Assembly (NCBI GenBank): GCA_947481685.1
Contig: CANKHA010000014.1
Location: forward strand, 1-63,502
Direction: 5' to 3'
DNA: 63,502 bases
Source: Bradyrhizobiaceae bacterium
GTDB lineage: Bacteria; Pseudomonadota; Alphaproteobacteria; Rhizobiales; Xanthobacteraceae
In this document: positions 17,417-26,603 of the stretch, piece by piece
Layout: each line of letters starts with the position of its first letter
Numbering within the stretch: the first letter of the stretch is position 1
Position numbers and translations under genes: made by a program
Notes under the pieces: generated by a model
Databases searched by the model: none
What the model saw: the letters and a program-made list of their open reading frames with translations, nothing else
Told to the model about the DNA's origin: nothing

Positions 17417-19060
17417 ATGGCGGCTGCACTACACGCATTGGCCGGCAAACCTTTGCCAGCGGAAATGCGTCTCGATGTTTCCAGACTGGTCGCCAGCTAT
17501 TTTTCGTTCGTGCCGGATCCCGGCATAACGTCACAGCGGGTCAGTTTCGGCACCTCGGGTCACCGCGGCTCTTCGTTCAAGGCGTCGTTCAACGAATCCC
17601 ACATCTGCGCCATTGCGCAGGCGATCTGCCTTTACCGCAAACAGGCGGGTATTAACGGGCCACTATTCATCGGCGCCGATACACATGCGTTGTCGGAGCC
17701 AGCCTTCTTAAGTGCATTGGAGGTCTTTGCGGCCAACGCTGTCGAGATCGTCATCGACCAGAAAAGGCGCGCCATCCCGACGCCGGTCATTTCGCGCGCG
17801 ATCCTTGTTTACAACAAGGGACGGAAGGAGGGGTTGGCGGACGGTCTTGTGCTGTCGCCGTCGCATAACCCTCCGGAGGACGGCGGTATAAAGTACAATC
17901 CGCCGAACGGCGGGCCGGCCGATGTCGATGTCACGAAGCAAATCGAAAAAAGCGCCAACCAGTTTCTTGTCGATGGCCTGAAAGGCGTTAAGCGGATTCC
18001 GATTGCCAGTGCCCTGAAGGCGGCCTGTGTCCACGAACAGGACCTTGTGACCCCTTATGTTACCGATCTCGATCAGGTTCTGGACATGGCAAAGATCCGG
18101 GACAGCGGCATCCACATCGGCATTGACCCGCTAGGCGGTGCGGCTCTCGATTTCTGGGGCGCGATCATCGATCACTATAAAATTCACGCCACCATCGTCA
18201 ATAAAACCGTCGATCCGACGTTTGGCTTCATGACGGTCGATTGGGACGGCAAAGTCAGGATGGACTGTTCATCGCCTTATGCGATGGCAAGCCTTGTGAG
18301 TATGCGCGACAAGTTCGATATCGCGGTGGCCAATGATACCGACGCCGATCGCCACGGAATTGTGTGTCCTTCGGCGGGGCTGATGGATCCAAACCGCTAT
18401 CTCGCGGCATCCATTGCCTATCTGTTTACGAGCCGTCCGGAATGGGCCGGGATGACGGGCGTGGGCAAGACGGTTGTCAGCAGCGGGATGATCGATCGCA
18501 TCACGGACAAGCTGGGACGCAGGCTGTTCGAGGTGCCCGTCGGGTTCAAATGGTTTAGCGCCGGACTCGCGGATGGCTCATTGGGATTCGCAGGCGAGGA
18601 AAGCGCGGGCGCATCCTTTCTGCGAAAGGACGGAACGGTGTGGACCACGGACAAGGACGGGATCACCCTCAGCCTGCTGGCCGCAGAAATGACCGCGCAT
18701 ACCGGCAAGGATCCGGCGGAATTCTACGGCGATGTCACCGAGGGTCTCGGAACCTCTTATTACAAGCGGATCGACGCTCCGCTCTCGCCGGAATTGCGGA
18801 CAGCCCTCAACAATCTTCAGCCATCGACGATCGCTGCCGAGAAACTCGCGGGCGAACCCATTATTTCCAAGGCCGACAAGGCCCCGGGAAACCAGCAGCC
18901 CATCGGCGGGCTCAAGGTGACCGCGAAAAATGGCTGGTTTGCCGCGCGGCCGTCGGGCACGGAAGACGTTTACAAAATCTATGCCGAGAGCTTTATTGAC
19001 CAGGATCACCTTGATCGCATTCTGTCTGAAGCCCAGGCACTCGTTGCCAGCCTTAAATGA
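17417..19060 (+). CDS. pgm: Phosphoglucomutase (alpha-D-glucose phosphate specific)
   Basis: 547 residues, the length of the E. coli Pgm type. It interconverts glucose-1-P and glucose-6-P and feeds UDP-glucose for ugd. Motifs are SFGTSGHRGSS (residues 43-53), catalytic Ser149 in LSPSHNPPEDGGIKYN, the metal loop NDTDADRHGI, sugar-binding GFAGEESAG, and phosphate-binding RPSGTEDVYKIYAESF at the end. I chose ATG 17417 because a GGGGGTG ribosome-binding site lies just upstream and the protein then has the family's normal start. It closes the polysaccharide region. Confidence 0.96.
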   Translation: MAAALHALAGKPLPAEMRLDVSRLVASYFSFVPDPGITSQRVSFGTSGHRGSSFKASFNESHICAIAQAICLYRKQAGINGPLFIGADTHALSEPAFLSALEVFAANAVEIVIDQKRRAIPTPVISRAILVYNKGRKEGLADGLVLSPSHNPPEDGGIKYNPPNGGPADVDVTKQIEKSANQFLVDGLKGVKRIPIASALKAACVHEQDLVTPYVTDLDQVLDMAKIRDSGIHIGIDPLGGAALDFWGAIIDHYKIHATIVNKTVDPTFGFMTVDWDGKVRMDCSSPYAMASLVSMRDKFDIAVANDTDADRHGIVCPSAGLMDPNRYLAASIAYLFTSRPEWAGMTGVGKTVVSSGMIDRITDKLGRRLFEVPVGFKWFSAGLADGSLGFAGEESAGASFLRKDGTVWTTDKDGITLSLLAAEMTAHTGKDPAEFYGDVTEGLGTSYYKRIDAPLSPELRTALNNLQPSTIAAEKLAGEPIISKADKAPGNQQPIGGLKVTAKNGWFAARPSGTEDVYKIYAESFIDQDHLDRILSEAQALVASLK

Positions 19061-19129
19061 CAGCCGTGTGCTCGTAGGAGATCGGCGCGCGGCATACGTC
19101 TTCGATAATCCGGTATCATGAGGAAAGAC

Positions 19130-20125
19130 ATGGATCTGCAACTGAGCATCGCCATGGCCGACAACCCGCGCACGCGGGCGATCTTCGACCATCGGGTGAA
19201 ACCCGACGGAATCGATCTGATCTGCACGCCGCTCCATGCTTCCGAGTTGTTCTGGCGCCAGTTGCGTTTCGGCGACTTCGACGTTTCCGAGATGTCGATG
19301 TCGTCGCTGATGATGGCGGTGGCCGGTGGCGACGACCGCTGGGTTGGCATTCCCATTTTCACCACGCGCCGGATGTTTCAGGTCGGCGTCCTCGTGCGCA
19401 AGGATCGCGGCATCGACAAGCCTGACGACCTCAAGGGCAAGAAGATGGGGGTGCCGGAATATCAGCAGACCGCAGCACTGTGGACGCGCGGCTATCTGCA
19501 GCACGAATACAATATTCATCCGCGGGATATGGAATTCTGGATGGAGCGCAACGACGACCAGAGCCAGGGCGCCGCTGTTGGCTTCAAGCCCCCGAAGGAC
19601 GTGAAGATCTCCTACATTCCCAACGACACCAACATGGGAGAAATGTTGCTGCAGGGGAAACTCGATGGCGCGTTGCGCTATCTGGCCGGCACAAACAATC
19701 TGGTCGACCGCTCAAGCGCCGATCTCTATCGCCATCCTGATTTCAAGACGCTGTTTTCCGACCCCCATGCCGAAGGCGTGCGGTTTTATCAGAAGACCGG
19801 CATTTACCCGATCAACCACGGCATGGTGATCAAACGCGAGATCGCCGAGCGGCACCCTTGGGTGATCCTCAACATCTTCAAGGCGTTTCAGCAAGCGAAC
19901 GAGATCGCGGAAAAAGCGCGCAAGGAAGCGGTTGAGTATCACCTCGAAACCGGTCTGCTTCCGCCGGAAGCCCGCAAGGCTTTGGCCACGCCGCTGATCC
20001 GTCACGGCATCCAGGCCAATCGCAAGGTGCTGGAGACCACCGCTCAATATTCCTATGAGCAGGGACTGACGCCACGTCTGATGAAGCTCGAAGAGCTGTT
20101 CGCGCCGTCGGTGATGGAGCAGTAA
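19130..20125 (+). CDS. 4,5-dihydroxyphthalate decarboxylase-like protein
   Basis: About 331 residues. ATG 19130 is preferred over 19118 because GAGGAAAG at 19120-19127 lies between them as a ribosome-binding site. Matches to the Pht5/DHP decarboxylase family are strong: LSIAMADNPRTRAIFDHRV, FDVSEMSMSSLMMA, RWVGIPIF, DDLKGKKMGVPEYQQTAALW, RGYLQHEY and YPINHGMVIKREI. The family shares the periplasmic-binding-protein type 2 fold but has no signal peptide here, so a cytosolic enzyme is expected. It would decarboxylate 4,5-dihydroxyphthalate to protocatechuate or act on a related diacid. The nearby Rieske and LigB-type genes support a phthalate-like route. Confidence 0.82.
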   Translation: MDLQLSIAMADNPRTRAIFDHRVKPDGIDLICTPLHASELFWRQLRFGDFDVSEMSMSSLMMAVAGGDDRWVGIPIFTTRRMFQVGVLVRKDRGIDKPDDLKGKKMGVPEYQQTAALWTRGYLQHEYNIHPRDMEFWMERNDDQSQGAAVGFKPPKDVKISYIPNDTNMGEMLLQGKLDGALRYLAGTNNLVDRSSADLYRHPDFKTLFSDPHAEGVRFYQKTGIYPINHGMVIKREIAERHPWVILNIFKAFQQANEIAEKARKEAVEYHLETGLLPPEARKALATPLIRHGIQANRKVLETTAQYSYEQGLTPRLMKLEELFAPSVMEQ

Positions 20126-20141
20126 GCGCTGCCGGCGCTTA
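20123..20141. terminator. Hairpin spanning both stop codons of convergent genes
   Basis: TAAGCGC (20123-20129) and GCGCTTA (20135-20141) form a 7-base stem with a 5-base loop. It includes the TAA of the decarboxylase gene and, on the other strand, the TAA of the dioxygenase gene. There is no T-run, so termination strength is doubtful. It may serve both directions. Confidence 0.35.
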
Positions 20142-21161
20142 TTCCCAGGTAGCGAAAGCCATGCCGCAGCCTGTCCCGGCTTCGGTACGGCAGGACGGGA
20201 CGTAGTCGATCAGATTCATCTGTAAATCGGTCTCGGACAGGATGCCCGCCACCGTGATCCAGTTTTTGGTCTCCGAGGTGCCGGACAGGAACATATTTTC
20301 AGGCTCGGCGAAGATCGTCTTGGTGTCACGGTTCTTCATCGCCGTCAGCATGCGGTTATCGAAATCCTCGTCGACCACGAAATGGCTGATGCCGCCGGAA
20401 GCGCAGACCGCAACCCTCTTGTTGGCATTCGGCCCGTTCCAGCCGGCGATCGCGCGACCAATGGACTGGCCGAACTGGTAGCAGCGCTTGGCCGTGGGCT
20501 GGTTGGGCGGGAAATAGGTGTTGAGCAGGATCGGCAGCACCGGAATCGGACGGTCCTTGACGATGCGGCGATAGATGAAACCGACGGCATGGCCGATGCT
20601 AATCGGTCCCTTTTCATTCGAACGCTGCTTCGATGATGTCGCTATATCGAACTCGTCGGCGATGGCGCGCTTGATGATCGTGTTAGCAAGGTCGACCGGT
20701 ACGGGATAAGTCTGATCCTGCGGAGGATGATGAGCCGACATAAAAGCCTGGATGCCTGGACTCTTCGTCTTCATCTTTTCCTGATCGATCGCGGTGTTGA
20801 TAACGTTATCGCCGCAATAAACGGTGAAAGATGGCAGCACATCCTCAAAGAACCACTCGTGCTGATCGTCGCCTACCACGACGATGATGTCGGGATTAAC
20901 CTCGGCGACCTTGTCGACGAGCTTGTCCATCGCGCGGTTGTTGCGGTCATAGCGCTCTTGACGGACTTCAATGCTCGCTTCCTTGACGAAATCCTTTTCG
21001 CCTTTGCGCGCTTCCACCAGTTCCGGGAAGGTGTAGTTTTTTCCACGGAAGGGATGCTCGGGATTCTTGCGGTCGTCGGCAGCACGCAGGTCCCACCGCT
21101 CAGGCGGCGTCGCCAGCAATGGTCCGTGCGACGATCCAAACCCAAAAACGATCTTGGCCAT
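20139..21161 (-). CDS. Class III extradiol ring-cleavage dioxygenase (LigB-type)
   Basis: 340 residues with no signal peptide. Likely Fe(II) ligands by analogy with LigB are His12 (FGFGSSHGPLL), His101 (VVVGDDQHEWFF) and Glu297 (SGTSETKNW). His260 in ASGGISHFVVDEDFD fits the catalytic base. LigB-family enzymes cleave catecholic acids such as protocatechuate at the meta position. A separate LigA-type small subunit is not encoded nearby. Together with the decarboxylase-like gene (convergent) and the Rieske gene (same strand) it suggests hydroxylation, decarboxylation and cleavage of an aromatic diacid. A paralogue is at 59732-60700. Confidence 0.88.
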   Translation of the reverse strand: MAKIVFGFGSSHGPLLATPPERWDLRAADDRKNPEHPFRGKNYTFPELVEARKGEKDFVKEASIEVRQERYDRNNRAMDKLVDKVAEVNPDIIVVVGDDQHEWFFEDVLPSFTVYCGDNVINTAIDQEKMKTKSPGIQAFMSAHHPPQDQTYPVPVDLANTIIKRAIADEFDIATSSKQRSNEKGPISIGHAVGFIYRRIVKDRPIPVLPILLNTYFPPNQPTAKRCYQFGQSIGRAIAGWNGPNANKRVAVCASGGISHFVVDEDFDNRMLTAMKNRDTKTIFAEPENMFLSGTSETKNWITVAGILSETDLQMNLIDYVPSCRTEAGTGCGMAFATWE

Positions 21162-21224
21162 GTCGTTAATCCCTCAGTCCTGCGCTTCTATTTCAGTACG
21201 GCGAGCATTCGCCTAAACGTCACA

Positions 21225-22376
21225 TCACTGTGCTTTGCCGGTGCCTGCGGCGCCCCAGTAGCTGTCCCACAACTCGCTCATTTTCTTGTTGGTGTCGCTG
21301 ACAAGGATTGCGTCGTCGCGGACGTTGGCGCGCTTGCCAACGATGGTATCTGCGAACGGCACGAATTGCGGCAGTTGCAGCGCCTTGTGGACCGGGACAG
21401 CAAACGTTGTCGCGTATTGCACGATCTGGCCTTCGCGGCTCACCATCCAGTTGATGAAAATCTTCGCCGCGTTCTTGCGCGGCGATTTATCCAGCATCGC
21501 GATCTGCGACACCGTGATCGGCACCGGTTCCGGGCAGTGGTAGCCGATCGGCGCGCCCTTCACGGCGTAACGCTTTGCAACCCATTCGGGGGAGGGCAGG
21601 CTGGCATTGAACTCGCCTGCCACGGTCAGCGCGGTCAGCGCGGTCAGGCCTTCCTTGCGGCGCTGCGGTTGCAACTTTTCGAACAGATCGCGGGTGAAGT
21701 CCGCGCCCCATTTCTCTCCGAAGTCACCCCAAAGGCCCAGCAGCCAGCTTGAGGGATTGTTGGTGAGGGCCAGATTGCCTTTTCCCCAGCGCGGATCGTT
21801 GACCAGGTCGTTCCACGTTTTCGGCAAGTCTTCTTTCTTCACCTTGTCGGTGTTGTAGGCCATGCAGCGGAACGACAGCTTGTGGCTGATCCAGGTACCG
21901 TCGGCGGCAACGTAATCCTTGGAAATGTTATTGTAGCCTGGCAGGTCGCGGAGATCGGCGAGCGCTTTCATCTCGATGAAATAGAAGATGGCGTCGGCAA
22001 TCGCGGTCATCACATCGACCGTCACCCGGTTTTCACCAAGCGCGACCAGCACCTGCATGCCGCGTCCGGTCGTGCCGGAGCGTTCATAGCGCAGGTTGAT
22101 GAATGGATAACGTTCCTTGAAAGCAGCCGTCATGTCCCGGAACTCCTTCGCCTCCCAAGTGCCGGAGACGATGACTTCCTTTTCTTCCTTCGCGCCGTCG
22201 AGCCAAGCCTTGGGAACATTCAGCTCCGCATCGAGTCCGTCGAGCAGGGCAGGATCAAGCTTGAGATCGGCCACCGCCTTTTGCGTTGCCTTCGGCAACT
22301 CTGCTGCGCTAGCGGAAAACGCGGGCGCTACGATACACGCCAGCACCATCAAGGCTCCAAGAACCTGCCTGTGCAT
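21225..22376 (-). CDS. ABC transporter periplasmic solute-binding protein (iron/polyamine-like group)
   Basis: 383 residues from ATG 22376 (MHRQVLGALMVLACIVAPAF), which gives a clean Sec signal peptide cleaved near SASAAE. The mature part shows EVIVSGTWEAKEFRDMTAAF, a typical opening of the extracellular solute-binding group with Fe3+ and polyamine receptors. It also has TNNPSSWLLGLWGDFGEKWG and the late NWMVSREGQ. The gene lies between the dioxygenase and VOC genes, so an aromatic substrate or intermediate is a reasonable guess. The only matching permease is at 24509-26278 on the other strand, and no ATPase gene is in the window. Confidence 0.85.
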   Translation of the reverse strand: MHRQVLGALMVLACIVAPAFSASAAELPKATQKAVADLKLDPALLDGLDAELNVPKAWLDGAKEEKEVIVSGTWEAKEFRDMTAAFKERYPFINLRYERSGTTGRGMQVLVALGENRVTVDVMTAIADAIFYFIEMKALADLRDLPGYNNISKDYVAADGTWISHKLSFRCMAYNTDKVKKEDLPKTWNDLVNDPRWGKGNLALTNNPSSWLLGLWGDFGEKWGADFTRDLFEKLQPQRRKEGLTALTALTVAGEFNASLPSPEWVAKRYAVKGAPIGYHCPEPVPITVSQIAMLDKSPRKNAAKIFINWMVSREGQIVQYATTFAVPVHKALQLPQFVPFADTIVGKRANVRDDAILVSDTNKKMSELWDSYWGAAGTGKAQ

Positions 22377-22475
22377 CTCACACTCCCTGTTCTTTATTGC
22401 TTTCGTCGAGGCCACTCGTTTTTAACGAGCAGCCTCGCGCGTTTGCAAAGGTCGTGACTCAACCCTTGTGCTGAT

Positions 22476-22988
22476 TTAGCCGCCTGCCTTGAGCGTTGCC
22501 CGAACCTTGTCGCCGCCGTAGAGGCCCAGATGTTCCTGCCGGCCGGTCTTGCCGCGCTCCATCACCCCGGCTGCTTCCTCCGCGGTCGCGAAACGCGCTT
22601 CGACTTCAACCCGGTAATTGTCGGGATCGAGGAAGAACCAGTTCAGGATGCCGATTTCCCGCTTATGTCCGACCGGGCCTTCGACCTTGATGCCCTGGGA
22701 TCTGATGTACTCGATGGTCTCTTCTGCCTTGGCCGGATCGACGCGATAGGCCCAGTGGATGGCATGGGGAATTTCGAACTTTGGAATGTTTGGCGGCCAC
22801 TTGATGATCGAGAGCCCGAAGTCGCCGATGTAGATCTTCATCAGCGGGTTCTCGGACTTGTCGTTGCGCCATTCCAGCTTCGCACCGAGCAGCTTGGTGT
22901 AGAACTCGAGCGTGCGATCGAGGTCCTGGACGTAGAATCCGCTGTGGCTGATGCCGGTGATGCTTTCGGAAAGTGAAGCCTGATCCAT
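22476..22988 (-). CDS. VOC-family protein (glyoxalase/extradiol dioxygenase fold)
   Basis: 170 residues from ATG 22988, which has GAGGAGA just upstream. A single vicinal-oxygen-chelate unit pair is visible: GISHSGFYVQDLDRTLEFYT near the start, HWAYRVDPAKAEETIEYI in the middle and WFFLDPDNYRVEVEARF towards the end. His, His and Glu at these places are the usual metal ligands. The C-terminal QEHLGLYGGDKV is unassigned. Same direction as the Rieske gene, 65 bases downstream of it, so it is probably cotranscribed. Either a second ring-cleavage enzyme or an isomerase. Confidence 0.82.
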   Translation of the reverse strand: MDQASLSESITGISHSGFYVQDLDRTLEFYTKLLGAKLEWRNDKSENPLMKIYIGDFGLSIIKWPPNIPKFEIPHAIHWAYRVDPAKAEETIEYIRSQGIKVEGPVGHKREIGILNWFFLDPDNYRVEVEARFATAEEAAGVMERGKTGRQEHLGLYGGDKVRATLKAGG

Positions 22989-23053
22989 GATTGTCTCCTC
23001 TGAGAGTGGCAAGCCTGCCGTGTGGCTTGCGAATTGCTGATGGCGTGCTGCCG

Positions 23054-24319
23054 CTATTCCGCTGCCGCCTTGCTGGCGAGCACGCGCTGACAGAAACTCG
23101 GCCCGTCCTCGTGATCCTCGATATAGCCGGACGTGCAGATAAAGTCGGCGAATGGATTATCGGCAGGCGTGCGTTGCAGCCACGGTGCTTCACCGCCTTC
23201 CTGCACTTTCTTGATGGCCTTGAGCAGCGCCTGGCGTACGCCGATGATGACGATATCGGTTGAACCAAGATGTTCCCGGGTGCGATCCTGAATTGCGCCT
23301 TGGGTTTCGATGGCAAAGGCATCCTGCGCCGGGAAATAGAGCCCCATGCCGCCATAGCTTTCGTTGCGCTTCAGTTCCTCACGATCTTGCAGATAACGGT
23401 TCTCCGGCCGGCGGACGTGACGATTATCAGCCGCAACATTTTCGTGATGGTTCTGGATCAGCGTCTCTTTATTCAGAGGCTCCGAATGCCGGTAGAAAAA
23501 CTCGAAGCGGCAATGGGTGTAATCGTCGATCGGCACATACCAGCGGCCCTGATATCCGCTTTCGCCGGTCGATGTTGAGGGCGTGGCGCCGGCGGGATAA
23601 ACGTAATTGTTAACCCGGAGGTACTTCTTCCCGTTCGGCGAATTATGAATCGCAAAAATGCGGGTGCCGTAATCGGTCTGCTGAATGCTGATGTCCGGCG
23701 GTTCGGTGCCGCGCAGGGCGGCGATATCGCTGCCCGAGCGCACGCTCTTTTTGCCCGGCGGTCGGCGATGCAGATATGTTGTGTGGGCAGGGTCTGTTGA
23801 ACTCTCCAGCCCCTGCAGCCAGTTGCATGTCTGGACGACGCGGAACGTGTGCCGGTTTGGTTCGGGTCCCATCAGGAATTCGAAGTCCGGGATCATCGGC
23901 GGTTCGCCCTTGCCCATATAGGCCCAGATCGCTCCGCCTTTTTCCCGCACCGGATAAGCCGCGTGGCGCACCTTGTGGCAGAACTTCTTGTCCTTCGGCT
24001 CCGCCGGTTGATCGATGCACTTGCCGTTAATGTCGAACAGCCAGCCGTGATAGAGGCAACGCAACCCACCATCCTCAACCCGGCCATACGACAGATCGGT
24101 GCCCCGATGCGGGCAAAACTGGCCGATCAGTCCAAGCTGATCCTTGTCGTTACGGAACAATACCAGATCTTCGCTCATGATTCGGAGCGGCAGTGGCGCA
24201 CCGCCGATCGGCATTTCGTCTGCCGCCGCGATTGGCTGCCAATAGCTGCGCAAAAAATCCCCGCACGGCGTTCCCGGTCCGGTCTGGGTGAGCAAGTCGT
24301 TGTTGGCCTTGGACAGCAT
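23054..24319 (-). CDS. Rieske non-heme iron oxygenase, alpha subunit (phthalate 4,5-dioxygenase / LigX-like)
   Basis: 421 residues. The [2Fe-2S] site is Cys69/His71 (FCPHRGTDLSYG) and Cys88/His91 (LRCLYHGW). The mononuclear iron motif is D-x2-H-x4-H at Asp176, His179 and His184 (STDPAHTTYLH), preceded by NWLQGLE. The opening (NNDLLTQTGPGTPCGDFLRS) matches phthalate 4,5-dioxygenase and LigXa-type oxygenases, which hydroxylate aromatic acids or O-demethylate lignin-derived aryl ethers. No reductase or ferredoxin gene is in the window, so electrons must come from elsewhere. A good AGGAAGGAG site precedes ATG 24319. Confidence 0.92.
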   Translation of the reverse strand: MLSKANNDLLTQTGPGTPCGDFLRSYWQPIAAADEMPIGGAPLPLRIMSEDLVLFRNDKDQLGLIGQFCPHRGTDLSYGRVEDGGLRCLYHGWLFDINGKCIDQPAEPKDKKFCHKVRHAAYPVREKGGAIWAYMGKGEPPMIPDFEFLMGPEPNRHTFRVVQTCNWLQGLESSTDPAHTTYLHRRPPGKKSVRSGSDIAALRGTEPPDISIQQTDYGTRIFAIHNSPNGKKYLRVNNYVYPAGATPSTSTGESGYQGRWYVPIDDYTHCRFEFFYRHSEPLNKETLIQNHHENVAADNRHVRRPENRYLQDREELKRNESYGGMGLYFPAQDAFAIETQGAIQDRTREHLGSTDIVIIGVRQALLKAIKKVQEGGEAPWLQRTPADNPFADFICTSGYIEDHEDGPSFCQRVLASKAAAE

Positions 24320-24508
24320 GTTCGGAACTCCTTCCTACGATTTTCTTTCAGGCCGGTCTGCGCCGGTTTACGCTTTAGCCTGCGGCTGTTGGGTCGTCTT
24401 CCTGCCAATATATTGCATTCAAAATTTTTGCGGCACAATGTCCGTCCGATTGCGAATTAAGCAAGGTTCCGTGCATACCACCCGGCGGACTAGCGTAGAG
24501 GAAGGTTT

Positions 24509-26278
24509 ATGACTGTCGCCACCGTCGATTTAGAGCCGGTTCCCGTTCGCCGGCAGAGGGTGCAGACCTCGTCACTTTGGCAAATCGCGGTCTTTATAGT
24601 TGTCGTGCTGGGGGTGGTCACCCCTCTGCTGTTTCTGATTCTGGGCAGTTTTAGCCAGGCCCGGGTCCCCTCGGAATTCTCCGTCTTCAATCTGGGCCTC
24701 TCCAATTACGTCAAGGTATGGAGCGACCCGGCCACCTATGCCGTCCTGTCGAACACGATTGTCTTTGCCGGCGGCAGCACGGCGTTCGGCATCGTGATCG
24801 CCGCGGGCCTCGCGTGGCTCGTCGAGCGGACCAATACCCCGGGCAAGATCTGGATTTATGCCGGCGTGCCGATGACGTTGGCGATGCCCGGCATGTTGCA
24901 GGCCATGGCCTGGGTTCTGCTGGCGTCGCCGCGTATCGGCTTCATCAACAAGGGCATGATGGACGTTTTCGGCCTGTCCACAGCGCCATTCAATATCTAC
25001 AGCATGACCGGAATGGTCTTCATCGAAGGCCTTCGCGTGGTCCCCACGGCTTTCCTGATGCTGGTGCCTTTGTTGCGCAGCATGGACCCATCGCTGGAAG
25101 AAGCGGCGGCGATGTCCGGCGCGCGTCCATCTTCGACATTACGCAAGGTGACGCTGGGCGTGATGCTCCCCGGCGTTCTCGCCGTCACCATTTACCAGTT
25201 CACCAGCGCGCTTGAGGGATTTGAGGTGCCGGGCATTCTCGGATTGCCTGCCGGCATCCATGTGTTCAGCACGAAGATCTACAGCGTGCTGCATCAGACA
25301 TCGTCCTTGCCGGCCTATGGCGAAGCCAACGCACTTGCGATGCTTTATCTCTTTGTGGCGGTTATCAGCATCTATATGTACAGCCGCGTGATCGGAAAAT
25401 CGGAACGCTTCACGGTCATCACCGGCAAGGGCTACCGTCCGCGTGTTTTGCAGCTCGGTGCGTGGCGCTGGCCGGCGTTCGGGCTCGCGTTGATCTACTT
25501 GGCGCTATCGACGATCATTCCATTTCTCGTTCTGGCTTACGTTTCGTTCCTGCCATTCCTGCAGGCGCCGTCCGCGCGGGCCTTTGCCGCCATGAGCTGG
25601 GACAACTACGAAACCGTATTCGAGACAGACCGGATGGGCCGCATGTTGTGGAATACGGTGGTGATGACAGTATCCGTCGCGACCGTCGTAATGATCTTTT
25701 CGTTCCTAATTTCGATGATCGTGGTGCGATCGAAATTCTGGGGCCGCAAAGTCCTCGATCAGCTCGCCTTCCTGCCGCATGCGATCCCCGGAATGGTCAT
25801 GGGCCTGGCGTTGCTGTGGATATTCCTGCAGGTCGATAAGCTGGGAGTGGGACTATTTGGCTCGTTAACATCACTCGTGATCGCTTTCACCATCGGCTAC
25901 GTCTCGTACGGCACCCGCGTGATGAATGCCGCCGTGCTGCAGGTTCATAAAGACCTGGAGGAAGCCGCCAAGGTGAGCGGTGCGCCGCAATGGCGAGTTT
26001 TCTGGCGCGTGTTTTTTCCGTTGTTGCAGCCAGCCTTTGTTGGCGTATGGATATGGACCGTTTTGCATGTGGTGCGATCGGCCGGAAAACCCTTGATCCT
26101 CACCGGCGGCGCGCAGAACGAGGTGCTGGCGGTCGTCATCTGGAACATGTGGGATCAAGGCTATATCGAGTCCGTCGGGGCGATAGGTACATTGCTGATG
26201 CTGGCGCTTCTGATAGTCACACTTGTTGTCCGCAGATTTGGATTTGGTCGCGGGGCTCATATTCAAGAGGCAAAATGA
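24509..26278 (+). CDS. Fused ABC transporter permease (Fe3+/thiamine-type, two permease halves)
   Basis: 589 residues with about twelve membrane helices in two homologous halves. Each half has the cytoplasmic EAA loop: EEAAAMSGARPSSTLRKVTL (about residue 208) and EEAAKVSGAPQWRVFWRVFF (about 486). This is the FbpB/ThiP architecture. A GAGGAAGG site precedes ATG 24509. It is divergent from the Rieske gene. The 189-base spacer holds a small palindrome, CAATATATTG at 24406-24415. The matching receptor is probably 21225-22376. No ATPase follows: the next gene is an unrelated small ORF. Confidence 0.9.
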   Translation: MTVATVDLEPVPVRRQRVQTSSLWQIAVFIVVVLGVVTPLLFLILGSFSQARVPSEFSVFNLGLSNYVKVWSDPATYAVLSNTIVFAGGSTAFGIVIAAGLAWLVERTNTPGKIWIYAGVPMTLAMPGMLQAMAWVLLASPRIGFINKGMMDVFGLSTAPFNIYSMTGMVFIEGLRVVPTAFLMLVPLLRSMDPSLEEAAAMSGARPSSTLRKVTLGVMLPGVLAVTIYQFTSALEGFEVPGILGLPAGIHVFSTKIYSVLHQTSSLPAYGEANALAMLYLFVAVISIYMYSRVIGKSERFTVITGKGYRPRVLQLGAWRWPAFGLALIYLALSTIIPFLVLAYVSFLPFLQAPSARAFAAMSWDNYETVFETDRMGRMLWNTVVMTVSVATVVMIFSFLISMIVVRSKFWGRKVLDQLAFLPHAIPGMVMGLALLWIFLQVDKLGVGLFGSLTSLVIAFTIGYVSYGTRVMNAAVLQVHKDLEEAAKVSGAPQWRVFWRVFFPLLQPAFVGVWIWTVLHVVRSAGKPLILTGGAQNEVLAVVIWNMWDQGYIESVGAIGTLLMLALLIVTLVVRRFGFGRGAHIQEAK

Positions 26279-26384
26279 TCGATATTGCCGGGTTTGACGG
26301 TTAGTCCCGAGAATATCAGGCGGACAAATTTTATGTTTGTTGAGGTGTTACGCCTAATGTCCCGTCGCAACCTGGGAGGTCGCA

Positions 26385-26585
26385 ATGGCAAAATGGACAA
26401 AGGCGACGCTTCAGAACGGTCAGAATATCTATCTCGACATCGATAAAATGACGGCCATCAAATTGGTGCGCGGTCAGGGTAAGGATTTCACTGCGGCGTT
26501 CTTTGGCGTGAACGCGCAACCGTTTGAAATCACCGAAACTCCCGAAGATCTGTTGGGGATGGATCCCAAGCCCGGGACGATCTAG
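26385..26585 (+). CDS. Small conserved-looking protein of unknown function
   Basis: 66 residues (MAKWTKATLQNGQNIYLDID at the start). A strong GGGAGG ribosome-binding site lies 6 bases before the ATG. Composition is that of a folded, soluble mini-protein with alternating beta-like segments (IYLDIDKMTAIKLVRG, DFTAAFFGVNAQPFEIT). It has no membrane helix, cysteine or known motif. It stands between the permease gene and the convergent patatin gene. I do not recognise it. Confidence 0.65.
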   Translation: MAKWTKATLQNGQNIYLDIDKMTAIKLVRGQGKDFTAAFFGVNAQPFEITETPEDLLGMDPKPGTI

Positions 26586-26603
26586 GCGTTTCGGCCTTGG
26601 CCG

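Noticed and set aside
19130-20125. Calling the decarboxylase-like protein an ABC receptor
   Set aside because: It has the binding-protein fold, but no signal peptide, and matches the 4,5-dihydroxyphthalate decarboxylase family pattern (NPRTR near the N-terminus, PEYQQTAALW).
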